From an uncultured Bacteroides sp. (lineage in GTDB: Bacteria > Bacteroidota > Bacteroidia > Bacteroidales > Bacteroidaceae): DNA of 39,158 bases. The notes under the pieces were generated by a model that saw only the letters and a list, made by a program, of their open reading frames with translations, made no database searches and was not told the DNA's origin. The translations under genes were made by a program, and so were the position numbers. The stretch covers positions 1-39,158 of the forward strand of contig CALUIQ010000162.1 in NCBI GenBank assembly GCA_944320735.1, read 5' to 3'. This document shows positions 8,324 to 15,539 of the stretch, in pieces (position 1 is the first letter of the stretch; each line of letters begins with the position of its first letter).

Positions 8324-8926
8324 ATGAATGTGGCTGAAAAACAAATAGATGAGCGTGAGTTGGTTCTTCGCCTGATAGAGGGGGATGAAGACGCTTTTTG
8401 CGAACTGTATGCCTCCTACAAAAGCCGGTTGATTTATTTCGCTATGCGCTTCCTCAAATCGCAAGAGTATGCCGAAGACATCTTTCAAGACACGTTCGCG
8501 CTCATCTGGCAAAGCCGACGTTTCATCAATCCCAATACTTCTTTCTCTTCATACTTATATACTATAGTCCGCAACCGTGTACTCAATCAATTACGCGACT
8601 TGGAGCACCAAGGCAAACTGAAGGAACAGATTTTGGCTCAGGCCGTGGACTATACGGACGATACCAGAGAGCGCATCTTAGCCAACGACTTGCGCAGCCT
8701 GATAATCAGTGCTATGCAGCAACTCACCGAACGACAACGTGAAATATTCCGTATGAGCCGCGAGGAGCAAATGTCACACCGCGAAATAGCTGAAGCCTTG
8801 GGTATATCTGTCAACACCGTGCAGGAACATATCTCCTCTTCCCTCCGCATCCTGCGTGCCTATCTGAAAAAATATTCTTCAACGGGAGCCGACCTCTTGT
8901 TGCTGCTTATCTGCTTGAATTATTAA
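8324..8926 (+). CDS. ECF-type RNA polymerase sigma-70 factor
   Basis: A 200-residue sigma factor of the Bacteroidetes ECF group. Region 2 is at about residues 22-90 (EDAFCELYASYKSRLIYFAM, EYAEDIFQDTFALIWQSR, the latter for core and -10 contact), and region 4 at about 130-185, with the helix-turn-helix SHREIAEALGISVNTVQEHI that reads the -35 side. The ATG at 8324 is chosen over the GTG codon just before it. The gene for a FecR-type anti-sigma factor follows after 109 bases, so the pair probably forms one regulatory unit that answers to a SusC transporter with an STN domain, the candidate being the one at 975-4331. Confidence 0.95.
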   Translation: MNVAEKQIDERELVLRLIEGDEDAFCELYASYKSRLIYFAMRFLKSQEYAEDIFQDTFALIWQSRRFINPNTSFSSYLYTIVRNRVLNQLRDLEHQGKLKEQILAQAVDYTDDTRERILANDLRSLIISAMQQLTERQREIFRMSREEQMSHREIAEALGISVNTVQEHISSSLRILRAYLKKYSSTGADLLLLLICLNY

Positions 8927-9035
8927 AGAGAAATCGCCGAGTTTATCATTAAATAAGGTTAACGTCTCCCCAGAATAAGCGTTTTGTAGTGTAATAGTAA
9001 CAGATATGTAACATCAGAATCTAAAAAAACGGATT

Positions 9036-10034
9036 ATGAAGAAAGAAACAGATAGCTTATTTTGGCATCGCTACCTTGACAACTTATACACGACAGAGGA
9101 CGCGCGTAAAATACTGAACGGAGAACATAAGACATCCGATAAGGAGGATTTGCTGGACCATTTGGCCTCGGAGGTTTGGGAAGAATCGGCATCTATGAAG
9201 CCCTGTACCGATGTGGAGCGAGAAAAATATAAGGAAGAAGCCCGCCAACTGTTGAAACGCATCGACCGGAAGAAACGAACGGGCTTCCGCCGTCTGGCCA
9301 TAGCTGTCATCGGAATAGCCGCCATGTTCGTACTGGCATGGGGAAGTATCAGCTATTGGCGGTTTAATCACCAACCGGAAGTGACATGGCTGACGGTTGC
9401 CACTTCTTATGGCGAGCAGAAAGACATCCGCTTGCCCGATGGTACCCGCTTGACACTGAACGCCTGTTCTCAAGCGCGATACCCCGAGCGTTTCATAGAA
9501 GAGGAACGCAGGATAGAACTGAAGGGTGAAGGATTTTTCCAAGTAACGCACCAAGAGGAACAGCCTTTTATCGTAACGACAGAGGCATTCGACGTACAAG
9601 TATTAGGCACTTGCTTCAACGTCAAGGCTTACCCGACTGACGCAACTATGGGCGTAGACGTGGAGAGCGGAAAGGTGCAAGTGGATATGCCTGAGGCGAT
9701 GATGCGCTTAAAAACCGATGAACAGGTCTTGATCAACCTCATTTCGGGCGAATACAGAAAACGGCACAACGGACACGAGGTGGCCGTGTGGCGAAACGGA
9801 GGCTTACGCTTTGACGCGACGCCCATACGCGATGTAGCCAAGGTGTTGGAACGCAAATACAATTGCCGCATCACTTTTGCCAAAGGGCAGGAATTTGAGA
9901 ACCTCATTTCTGGGGAACACGACAACCGGAGTCTGGAAGCCGTGCTCCAATCCATCGAATACACCAGCGGCATTCATTTCCGCATTTCCGGAAACCAAGT
10001 CTTGCTCTATAAAGGAATCCCCTCTTACGAATGA
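9036..10034 (+). CDS. FecR-family anti-sigma factor
   Basis: The 332-residue protein has a cytoplasmic N-terminal part (about 1-85) that should hold the sigma factor, a single membrane helix at about 87-105 (LAIAVIGIAAMFVLAWG), a periplasmic FecR domain (about 120-215, KDIRLPDGTRLTLNACSQARYP) and a C-terminal DUF4974 domain (about 255-330), an STN-like fold. In this family ligand binding to a SusC transporter is passed through STN contacts to FecR, releasing the sigma factor. It directly follows the ECF gene. AAGGTTAACG at 8955-8964, in the gap before this gene, resembles one half of the direct-repeat operators at 14463 and 20408, but stands alone. Confidence 0.93.
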   Translation: MKKETDSLFWHRYLDNLYTTEDARKILNGEHKTSDKEDLLDHLASEVWEESASMKPCTDVEREKYKEEARQLLKRIDRKKRTGFRRLAIAVIGIAAMFVLAWGSISYWRFNHQPEVTWLTVATSYGEQKDIRLPDGTRLTLNACSQARYPERFIEEERRIELKGEGFFQVTHQEEQPFIVTTEAFDVQVLGTCFNVKAYPTDATMGVDVESGKVQVDMPEAMMRLKTDEQVLINLISGEYRKRHNGHEVAVWRNGGLRFDATPIRDVAKVLERKYNCRITFAKGQEFENLISGEHDNRSLEAVLQSIEYTSGIHFRISGNQVLLYKGIPSYE

Positions 10035-10080
10035 CTTTCAAAAGTGACCCCTAAGATGACTGTATTTCTCGGAAAAGTCC

Positions 10081-10088
10081 TATCTTTG
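10081..10088 (+). promoter_or_regulatory. -7 promoter box for the sulfatase gene
   Basis: TATCTTTG matches TAnnTTTG, 25 bases before the ATG at 10114. It suggests the sulfatase is transcribed separately from sigma/fecR although only 79 bases separate the genes. Confidence 0.55.
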
Positions 10089-10113
10089 TGGTGTACAAAG
10101 ATTATATGTTTAT

Positions 10114-11637
10114 ATGAGAAAAGTCATTGTCAGCGGTTTATTGGCTTCGAGCGCGTGCTTGGCCGCACAGGAGAAACCTAACATCATTGTTTTCTTAGTA
10201 GACGATATGGGGGTAATGGACACATCTTGCCCTTTCCTGACGGATGCAGCGGGAAACCCGCAAAAACATCCGTTGAACGAATGGTACCGGACACCCAATA
10301 TGGAAAGGCTCGCTGCCCAAGGAATCCGTTTCTCTACGTTCTATGCCAACAGCGTAAGTTCGCCGACCCGCGCTTCTATTATGACCGGCCGGAACTCGGC
10401 ACGCCACCATACGACCAACTGGATTAACTCGGAAAGCAATAACCGGGACAACTATGGGCCTTACAAATGGAACTGGAAAGGGCTGAAGAAGGACGACATA
10501 ACCCTGCCCCGGCTTCTCGCTACGCAAGGATACAAGACCATCCACGTGGGGAAAGCGCACTTCGGCTGCATAGGAAGCGAAGGGGAATTTCCGGAGAACA
10601 TCGGTTTTGAGGTAAACATCGCAGGCTCTTCCATCGGCCAACCGGGAAGCTATTATGGCGAGAACGGCTATGGGTGGATAAAGGGAAACAAATCGCGCGC
10701 AGTGCCCGGATTGGAAAAATATCACGGCACGCCGACTTTCCTGACGGAAGCACTGACCATAGAAGCCAACGCGCAGATAGACACGGCGGTAGCCCAGAAA
10801 CGTCCGTTCTTCCTATATATGGCGCACTATGCGGTGCACCAACCTTTTGAGAAGGACAACCGCTTCTGGAGTCATTATGCCAATTCCGTCAAGTCGAACG
10901 CGGCGAAATCCTACGCTACATTGATAGAGGGTATGGACAAATCGCTGGGCGACATTATGAACCACTTGCAGGAATTGGGCATTGCGGAAAACACACTGAT
11001 ATTTTTCTTGGGTGACAATGGTTCAGACGCGCCATTAGGCCCCGCACGTACTTATAGTTCTTCCGCCCCTCTGCGCGGGAAGAAGGGGTCGGAGTTTGAA
11101 GGAGGAATGCGTGTGCCGTTTATTGCGGCTTGGGGCAAACCCGATTCGGGAAACAAATTTCAGAAGTCCTTCCCGATAGCCGAAAATGCCATCCAAACGC
11201 AGTTCGGCACAGTGATGGATATTTATCCCACACTGGCCTTATTGACAGGGGCGAGGATTCCGGTTACTTATTCGTTGGACGGACAAGATTTAACCACCCT
11301 GCTTTCAGGAAAAGAAGACCGGTTCCACACCAGTACATTCCTGATGCATTTTCCGCACAGACACCGAGGAAGTTACTTCACGGTATACCGCAAAGGGGAT
11401 TGGAAGTTGATATACTATTATAATCCCGAACATCCGGAACGCCCGGATTGTGTGCTGTACAACTTGAAAGAAGATCCGGAAGAGCGTCAAGAGGTCTCAG
11501 AACAACATCCTCAAAAGACATTGGAACTGTTGAACGAAATGATTATCGCCCTAAAAGTGCAGGGGGCGCAATATCCGGTGGACTTTGAAGGCAATCCCAT
11601 TTTGCCCGACAGCAAACATTGGAAAACGAAACAATAA
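10114..11637 (+). CDS. S1-family sulfatase (serine-type formylglycine site)
   Basis: A 507-residue sulfatase with a signal peptide (about 1-18, ending CLAAQ) and the metal-binding start PNIIVFLVDDMG. The maturation motif is S82-S83-P84-T85-R86 followed by ASIMTGR, so Ser82 should be converted to formylglycine by an anaerobic sulfatase-maturating enzyme; none is encoded here. Further family blocks are VGKAHFG, a HYAVHQPF stretch and FLGDNGSD (metal ligands). It removes sulfate from a glycan in the periplasm or outside. The S1 subfamily and substrate (host mucin, glycosaminoglycan or other sulfated glycan) cannot be fixed by eye. Its position after sigma/fecR hints at a shared regulon. Confidence 0.93.
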   Translation: MRKVIVSGLLASSACLAAQEKPNIIVFLVDDMGVMDTSCPFLTDAAGNPQKHPLNEWYRTPNMERLAAQGIRFSTFYANSVSSPTRASIMTGRNSARHHTTNWINSESNNRDNYGPYKWNWKGLKKDDITLPRLLATQGYKTIHVGKAHFGCIGSEGEFPENIGFEVNIAGSSIGQPGSYYGENGYGWIKGNKSRAVPGLEKYHGTPTFLTEALTIEANAQIDTAVAQKRPFFLYMAHYAVHQPFEKDNRFWSHYANSVKSNAAKSYATLIEGMDKSLGDIMNHLQELGIAENTLIFFLGDNGSDAPLGPARTYSSSAPLRGKKGSEFEGGMRVPFIAAWGKPDSGNKFQKSFPIAENAIQTQFGTVMDIYPTLALLTGARIPVTYSLDGQDLTTLLSGKEDRFHTSTFLMHFPHRHRGSYFTVYRKGDWKLIYYYNPEHPERPDCVLYNLKEDPEERQEVSEQHPQKTLELLNEMIIALKVQGAQYPVDFEGNPILPDSKHWKTKQ

Positions 11638-11650
11638 TATTATATTTATT

Positions 11651-11680
11651 TTTCATCCGCAGATGACACGGATGACGCAG
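11651..11680. repeat. Short intergenic GATGACGCAGAT-type repeat
   Basis: The 55-base gap between the sulfatase and radical SAM genes holds CGCAGATGACACGGATGACG followed by CAGAT, a tandem of GATGAC/GCAGAT words. It resembles the low-complexity repeats at other gene ends in this window (13412-13493, 17034-17133). Confidence 0.4.
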
Positions 11681-11692
11681 ATTTAACTTATT

Positions 11693-12466
11693 ATGACCGT
11701 CATTTATCCTTCTCCTATCTTTGGCCCTGTACACTCCCGTAGGTTGGGCGTGTCGCTGGGCATAAACCTGATGCCTGCCGACGGCAAGCTCTGTACATTC
11801 AACTGCATCTATTGCGAATGTGGCTTCAATGAAGATTTCCGCCCGAAGCTACCCCGCCCTACACGGGAAGAGGTACGCCAGGCATTGGAAGCCCGCTTGC
11901 AGGATATGTTGGCCAACGGTCCCGCTCCCGATGTGCTGACTTTTGCAGGCAACGGTGAGCCTACGGCACATCCCCACTTCCCGGAAATCATCGCGGACAC
12001 GCTGTCTTTGCGGGACAAATACTTCCCCAACGCGAAGGTCAGTGTATTGAGCAACTCTACTTTCATCCACAAGCCTGCCGTGTTCGAAGCCTTGAAGCAG
12101 GTGGACAACAATATCTTGAAGCTGGACACGGTGGACGAGACGTACATCCATACACTGGACCGTCCCACGGGCAAGTATTCGGTGGAAGACATCATACGGG
12201 ACATAAAGGCGTTTGAAGGCAAGTGCATCATCCAAACTATGTTCCTGAAAGGAGGATACAAGGGGCAAGATATGGACAACACGTCGGACAGATACGTACT
12301 ACCCTGGCTGGAACGGGTGAAAGAGATTGCCCCGCAAAAGGTGATGATTTATACCATCGACCGCGAGACTCCCGACCACGACCTGCGCAAAGCTACGCAC
12401 GAGGAATTGGGCCGCATCGGGACGTTGGTGAAAGAAGCAGGACTGGAAGTGAGTGTATCGTACTAA
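11693..12466 (+). CDS. Radical SAM protein (wyosine-synthetase-like family)
   Basis: A 257-residue protein whose N-terminus FGPVHSRRLGVSLGINL is typical of the COG0731-type radical SAM group. The CX3CX2C motif that binds the 4Fe-4S cluster and S-adenosylmethionine is C34-TFN-C38-IY-C41, followed by a further Cys at 43. FAGNGEPTAHPHF (about 84-96) is the GGEP-like SAM-binding motif. The protein lacks the extra cysteine-rich SPASM part of sulfatase-maturating enzymes and is too short to be one. The substrate is unknown. It ends 4 bases before the converging endonuclease gene. Confidence 0.88.
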   Translation: MTVIYPSPIFGPVHSRRLGVSLGINLMPADGKLCTFNCIYCECGFNEDFRPKLPRPTREEVRQALEARLQDMLANGPAPDVLTFAGNGEPTAHPHFPEIIADTLSLRDKYFPNAKVSVLSNSTFIHKPAVFEALKQVDNNILKLDTVDETYIHTLDRPTGKYSVEDIIRDIKAFEGKCIIQTMFLKGGYKGQDMDNTSDRYVLPWLERVKEIAPQKVMIYTIDRETPDHDLRKATHEELGRIGTLVKEAGLEVSVSY

Positions 12467-12470
12467 AACT

Positions 12471-13358
12471 TCACCTCCAGAGTTTCAAATCATAGTTTGC
12501 TTCTACTTTCTTTTCTACCTCATCGGGCAAAGCCGGAAAGAAGTCGATGCCCGTGATGCGCTCCACTTGGTCTACCGAGTTGACGTAATGATCCAACGGA
12601 TGGTTGCCCGAAGTATTCTTGTAGATGAAGCCGATGGCGCGGGGCGGACGGCTATCGACACAAAGTATTACCTTGAAGAAAGCATCGGGCACCGCCACTT
12701 TATGCTCCCGCCCGATGGTGCGCGGCTTCCCCTTATAGAAGATGGGGCCACAGGCGATGTAAATACGTCCGTACTTTTCGGCCCACACACGGCAATCGTC
12801 CTCCAGTTCCTTCCAATCACCGCGGTTCAAGTTATGATGTTGCGGGCAGATATTGGTCATATAGAAACTCTCTTGCATAGCACGCCAATGCCAACGGTTG
12901 TCTGCGGCGGGACACATATGCCCGCGATCCCATCCCGAACGTTTATAATCATCCGTTGTAACCGCCTCACGCTCGGGCAAGTCAGGGTCGGGCAAGAACT
13001 TGTCTGTACGGCTCTCCCGCTCCACCAGCCTGTCGCGGTTCAATTCCCAAGCCACCCAATTGGGCACTCTCAGGTCGCGATTATAAGAAACGGTATAAGT
13101 GCGGCGTTTCAACAGCTTCTCCGGACGGTCTTTCAAAGGGGCAGGCAATTCGAGGGCATCGGCAGCCTCAACGGTGGGTGTCTGTACCTTTTCCGCAACG
13201 GGCAAGGAGAGATGGATGCCTTTTGACTTCAATGCGTTGTTTACCGGTTCATAACCTAAGCAAACGGCTATGATAATCAAGAGGAGGCCCAACCACCCGT
13301 TGTTGGAGTTGGACCGCCTTTTATTGCTTCGCACAGATGTTCTTCTTTTCCGAGCCAT
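12471..13358 (-). CDS. Membrane-anchored DNA/RNA non-specific endonuclease
   Basis: With the start at 13358 the protein has 295 residues: a basic N-terminus (MARKRRTSVRSNKRR), one membrane helix at about 21-38 (GWLGLLLIIIAVCLGY) and a beta-beta-alpha-metal nuclease domain. The catalytic block GWDRGHMCPAADN has general-base His147, and NLNRGDW (about 176-182) carries the metal-ligand Asn. The family cuts single- and double-stranded DNA and RNA; the anchor suggests action in the periplasm, perhaps for nutrient scavenging. A longer frame opens at 13433, but the -7 box at 13387-13394 lies inside it, so the 13358 start is preferred. The 257-residue frame on the opposite strand is a shadow. Confidence 0.93.
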   Translation of the reverse strand: MARKRRTSVRSNKRRSNSNNGWLGLLLIIIAVCLGYEPVNNALKSKGIHLSLPVAEKVQTPTVEAADALELPAPLKDRPEKLLKRRTYTVSYNRDLRVPNWVAWELNRDRLVERESRTDKFLPDPDLPEREAVTTDDYKRSGWDRGHMCPAADNRWHWRAMQESFYMTNICPQHHNLNRGDWKELEDDCRVWAEKYGRIYIACGPIFYKGKPRTIGREHKVAVPDAFFKVILCVDSRPPRAIGFIYKNTSGNHPLDHYVNSVDQVERITGIDFFPALPDEVEKKVEANYDLKLWR

Positions 13359-13386
13359 AATTCTTCTACGATTGGTAATTTGTTTG

Positions 13387-13394
13387 CAAATGTA
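13387..13394 (-). promoter_or_regulatory. -7 promoter box for the endonuclease gene
   Basis: On the minus strand this is TACATTTG (TAnnTTTG), 28 bases before the ATG at 13358. It decides against the upstream in-frame start at 13433. Confidence 0.55.
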
Positions 13395-13411
13395 TACAAT
13401 TAAATGTATAA

Positions 13412-13493
13412 AAACACAGAGACACGGAGACACAGAGATTTTATTTCACCCGTTACCGATAGTTCCTCTCTGTGTCTCCGCGTCTCCGTGTTT
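13412..13493. repeat. Inverted repeat of ACACAGAGACAC/GTGTCTCCG words (copy 1)
   Basis: The 26-base arms 13412-13437 and 13468-13493 are complementary at 24 positions, with 30 bases between them; each arm is itself a GAGACAC tandem. A related copy is at 17034-17133. The right arm encodes the last residues of the TraB/GumN protein, and the left arm lies just upstream of the endonuclease promoter. It could form a strong hairpin and act as a terminator for the TraB/GumN gene. Confidence 0.75.
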
Positions 13494-14385
13494 CACTTTC
13501 TTGGTCCATCGCTTCCACGGTATATCCTTGCTTTTCCAACAACTTCAACACGCCACGCTCACCGGGCAGATGTCCCGCTCCCACCACGAAAAGCGTAGAA
13601 GCCTGCTTCATAATGCCGGGCATTTGTTTCACCCAGTTAGCATTGCGGCCGTAAATTAATGCCTCTTCCTCTTCGGGAGTACTGTCACAAGCGTTGCCCA
13701 TCTTCTCCTCCGTGATTTCAAGCAGCTTGTCGAGGTCTTGACTGAGATAGGCTTCCGCCAGCCGACGGGTCATATCTATACCATAATCAATATGCGTGGC
13801 CGAGCAATAAAGTTGCTGCGCCTGACGCTTCAAGCTCTGCAGATTATAAAGCACGTTGATTTGTGATTCCACGCTTTCCAATCCGCCCACTTTCTTTCCG
13901 GCCTGCTTGGCTTGTGTCTGGAACCACGTGTCGAGCTGCTCTTGCGGATTATAACCTTTCACGGCTTTCACGGACAGCACCACGGCCAGTTGGGCGTTGA
14001 GAGCGGCAGGCTTCAGTTTGTCGAACATCGCCAGTTCCATACCTATGTTTTCCTTCACCACCGAGGCAATGCTGTCATACTGGGCTTGCGTAAAAAGGCT
14101 TTTCAACGTAGTATCTCCCGGCAACATCATAGCCTGCTGCATTTTCATCAGCATTTCGGGCTTCATCATATCCTCCATAACAAGCTCGCCGTACACTTGT
14201 GAAGTCCCGTTCAAGGCTTCCGCCATTCCGGCTATACTGTCCTTCATACTGAGCGGAGCCACGTGATGCGTGCCGAAGATGTACGAGGGTTTCTCCAACC
14301 CGTTGCCCGATACTTTCCATAACAATTGCGCGTTGGCGCCCAAAGTGATGCAAAGGAGCATCAAAAGTGCAAAAATCTTTTTCAT
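13453..14385 (-). CDS. TraB/GumN family protein
   Basis: The 310-residue exported protein has a signal peptide (MKKIFALLMLLCITLGANAQ), then the family's N-terminal GTHH motif (G38-T39-H40-H41) and C-terminal FVVGAGHLPGERGVLKLLEKQGY. TraB/GumN proteins are thought to be related to metallohydrolases/proteases; their role in Bacteroides is not defined. A longer frame starts at 14439 but would overlap the -7 box at 14437-14444, so the ATG at 14385 is used. The last residues, ETRRRGDTERN, are translated from the inverted repeat at 13468-13493 and are probably not part of the ancestral protein. The promoter has paired direct repeats shared with the DUF3836 gene. Confidence 0.9.
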   Translation of the reverse strand: MKKIFALLMLLCITLGANAQLLWKVSGNGLEKPSYIFGTHHVAPLSMKDSIAGMAEALNGTSQVYGELVMEDMMKPEMLMKMQQAMMLPGDTTLKSLFTQAQYDSIASVVKENIGMELAMFDKLKPAALNAQLAVVLSVKAVKGYNPQEQLDTWFQTQAKQAGKKVGGLESVESQINVLYNLQSLKRQAQQLYCSATHIDYGIDMTRRLAEAYLSQDLDKLLEITEEKMGNACDSTPEEEEALIYGRNANWVKQMPGIMKQASTLFVVGAGHLPGERGVLKLLEKQGYTVEAMDQESETRRRGDTERNYR

Positions 14386-14436
14386 CGTAGTAAGATTGTT
14401 TTTAGTCATACATTCGTTTATTGTTTTCTGATGGTG

Positions 14437-14495
14437 CAAAGATAAGGCAAGCCGGTGAGGCTTTAGGTTAACGCAATGTTATCATTAGGTTAACG
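14437..14495 (-). promoter_or_regulatory. Promoter with paired 22-bp-spaced direct repeats (copy 1)
   Basis: On the minus strand a -7 box TATCTTTG (14437-14444) lies 18 bases from two direct repeats, TTAGGTTAACG in plus-strand notation, at 14463-14473 and 14485-14495, exactly 22 bp apart, with GTTATCA between them. No -33 TTTG is evident. The same arrangement, with the same distances, precedes the DUF3836 gene, which points to a shared activator. Confidence 0.75.
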
Positions 14496-14544
14496 TTTAT
14501 CCGCATATTACCATTTTCAATACCAAAAATAGCAAACAAATCGA

Positions 14545-14581
14545 TTACTAACAAAATTGTTACTAATAAAGTTGTTAGTAA
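14545..14581. other. Inverted repeat TTACTAACAA/TTGTTAGTAA, possible operator
   Basis: TTACTAACAA (14545-14554) is perfectly complementary to TTGTTAGTAA (14572-14581), and TTGTTACTAA lies between them, giving three related sites. It is about 80 bases upstream of the -7 box of the plus-strand gene at 14699. The 313-base gap 14386-14698 otherwise holds the two divergent promoters. Confidence 0.5.
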
Positions 14582-14662
14582 TTGAATGGTACGGCAGACT
14601 TATCTACACTTACCAAGCGTTAAATGTGGTAACAAGTTAGGATGAAAGCGAATGATTTTCAT

Positions 14663-14696
14663 TATATTTGTAGATGAGTAATCAATGCAAGGAGAA
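14663..14696 (+). promoter_or_regulatory. -7 box and ribosome binding site for the gene at 14699
   Basis: TATATTTG (14663-14670) matches TAnnTTTG, and GGAG sits just before the ATG at 14699 within AAGGAGAACT. The strong Shine-Dalgarno sequence, uncommon in this group, fixes the start. Confidence 0.6.
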
Positions 14697-14698
14697 CT

Positions 14699-15538
14699 AT
14701 GGGAAGAAATATCATCCGCTTGATATTGTTTGGGCTGGCCATCGCTTGCGCATCGGAGGTGTGGGCGCAGGAAGATAGCGTGCGTTTGCCTAAGGACAGC
14801 ACCCTTTTACAAGGGAAAAGCAAACTCTTTCCTTCGATGAAGCCGACAATCTCCGAAGATAAACCTTATTATTTCCCAATGGCCGAACCGATGAGACCTC
14901 TCCCGAAGTTTACTTTGCCCAAGCGGGAGCCGGACTTACGTTTGCCCTATCAAGAAAACCCCTCACCGATGTTCAAAGGCGATTTCAGTACGGGCGGGCC
15001 GATGGCCAGGTGGCGTACGGGGATGTTGGATGCTAAAGGGAATCAAATCACGATGCCGGGGTTGGGACGTCTGAATGAGGCGGCTTTCGGTTTTCAGCAG
15101 GAATTGAATGACCGGTTGGCTTTGCAGGCTACGGCTAACGCCATCAAGCTGAATATGGCTTACTTCACCACGCAATCTTTCAGCCTTTCCGGTGCATTGG
15201 TTTATCGGGCGCAGGACCATTTGTGGTTCACGGCTTTCGGTTCGGTCAGTGCGGGAGGTTTCCCCAATCTGAGTCCTTATAGTTATGGTGGGACAATGGG
15301 ATTTGACATCACCGACCGCTTCAGTCTTGAACTGGGTGTACAGCGTTATTACGATGCCACCACGGGGCATTGGGAGATGCGCCCGATTGTGATGCCCGGC
15401 TACCGCTTCAACAACGGCTTCAAACTGGAGTTAGACGTCGGCCCGATTATTTATGAGGTGATACGAAGTATCGTGATTGACCACAAAGACCGTGGGGGAG
15501 GCCCTACCATTCGCCCCAATGTGCCGGGGTTCAGATGA
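14699..15538 (+). CDS. Exported protein of unknown function, probably outer-membrane associated
   Basis: A 279-residue protein with a signal peptide (MGRNIIRLILFGLAIACASEVWAQ). Residues about 25-110 are proline- and lysine-rich without clear structure; residues about 125-265 alternate polar and hydrophobic positions (FSLSGALVYRAQ, HLWFTAFGSVSAGG, RFSLELGVQRYY, FKLELDVGPIIYE), as in a small beta-barrel or beta-sandwich. I do not recognise a named family. It has its own promoter and converges on the ATPase gene with one base between the stop codons. Confidence 0.85.
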   Translation: MGRNIIRLILFGLAIACASEVWAQEDSVRLPKDSTLLQGKSKLFPSMKPTISEDKPYYFPMAEPMRPLPKFTLPKREPDLRLPYQENPSPMFKGDFSTGGPMARWRTGMLDAKGNQITMPGLGRLNEAAFGFQQELNDRLALQATANAIKLNMAYFTTQSFSLSGALVYRAQDHLWFTAFGSVSAGGFPNLSPYSYGGTMGFDITDRFSLELGVQRYYDATTGHWEMRPIVMPGYRFNNGFKLELDVGPIIYEVIRSIVIDHKDRGGGPTIRPNVPGFR

Positions 15539-15539
15539 T

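Noticed and set aside
8955-8964. AAGGTTAACG as a third copy of the shared direct-repeat promoter
   Set aside because: Only one half-site is present, with no 22-bp partner and no correctly placed -7 box.
11693-12466. Radical SAM protein as the maturase of the adjacent sulfatase
   Set aside because: It has the CX3CX2C motif but is only 257 residues and lacks the extra cysteine clusters of sulfatase-maturating enzymes.
12453-13226. 257-codon plus-strand gene
   Set aside because: Antisense to the endonuclease gene with its DRGH motif; no family features.
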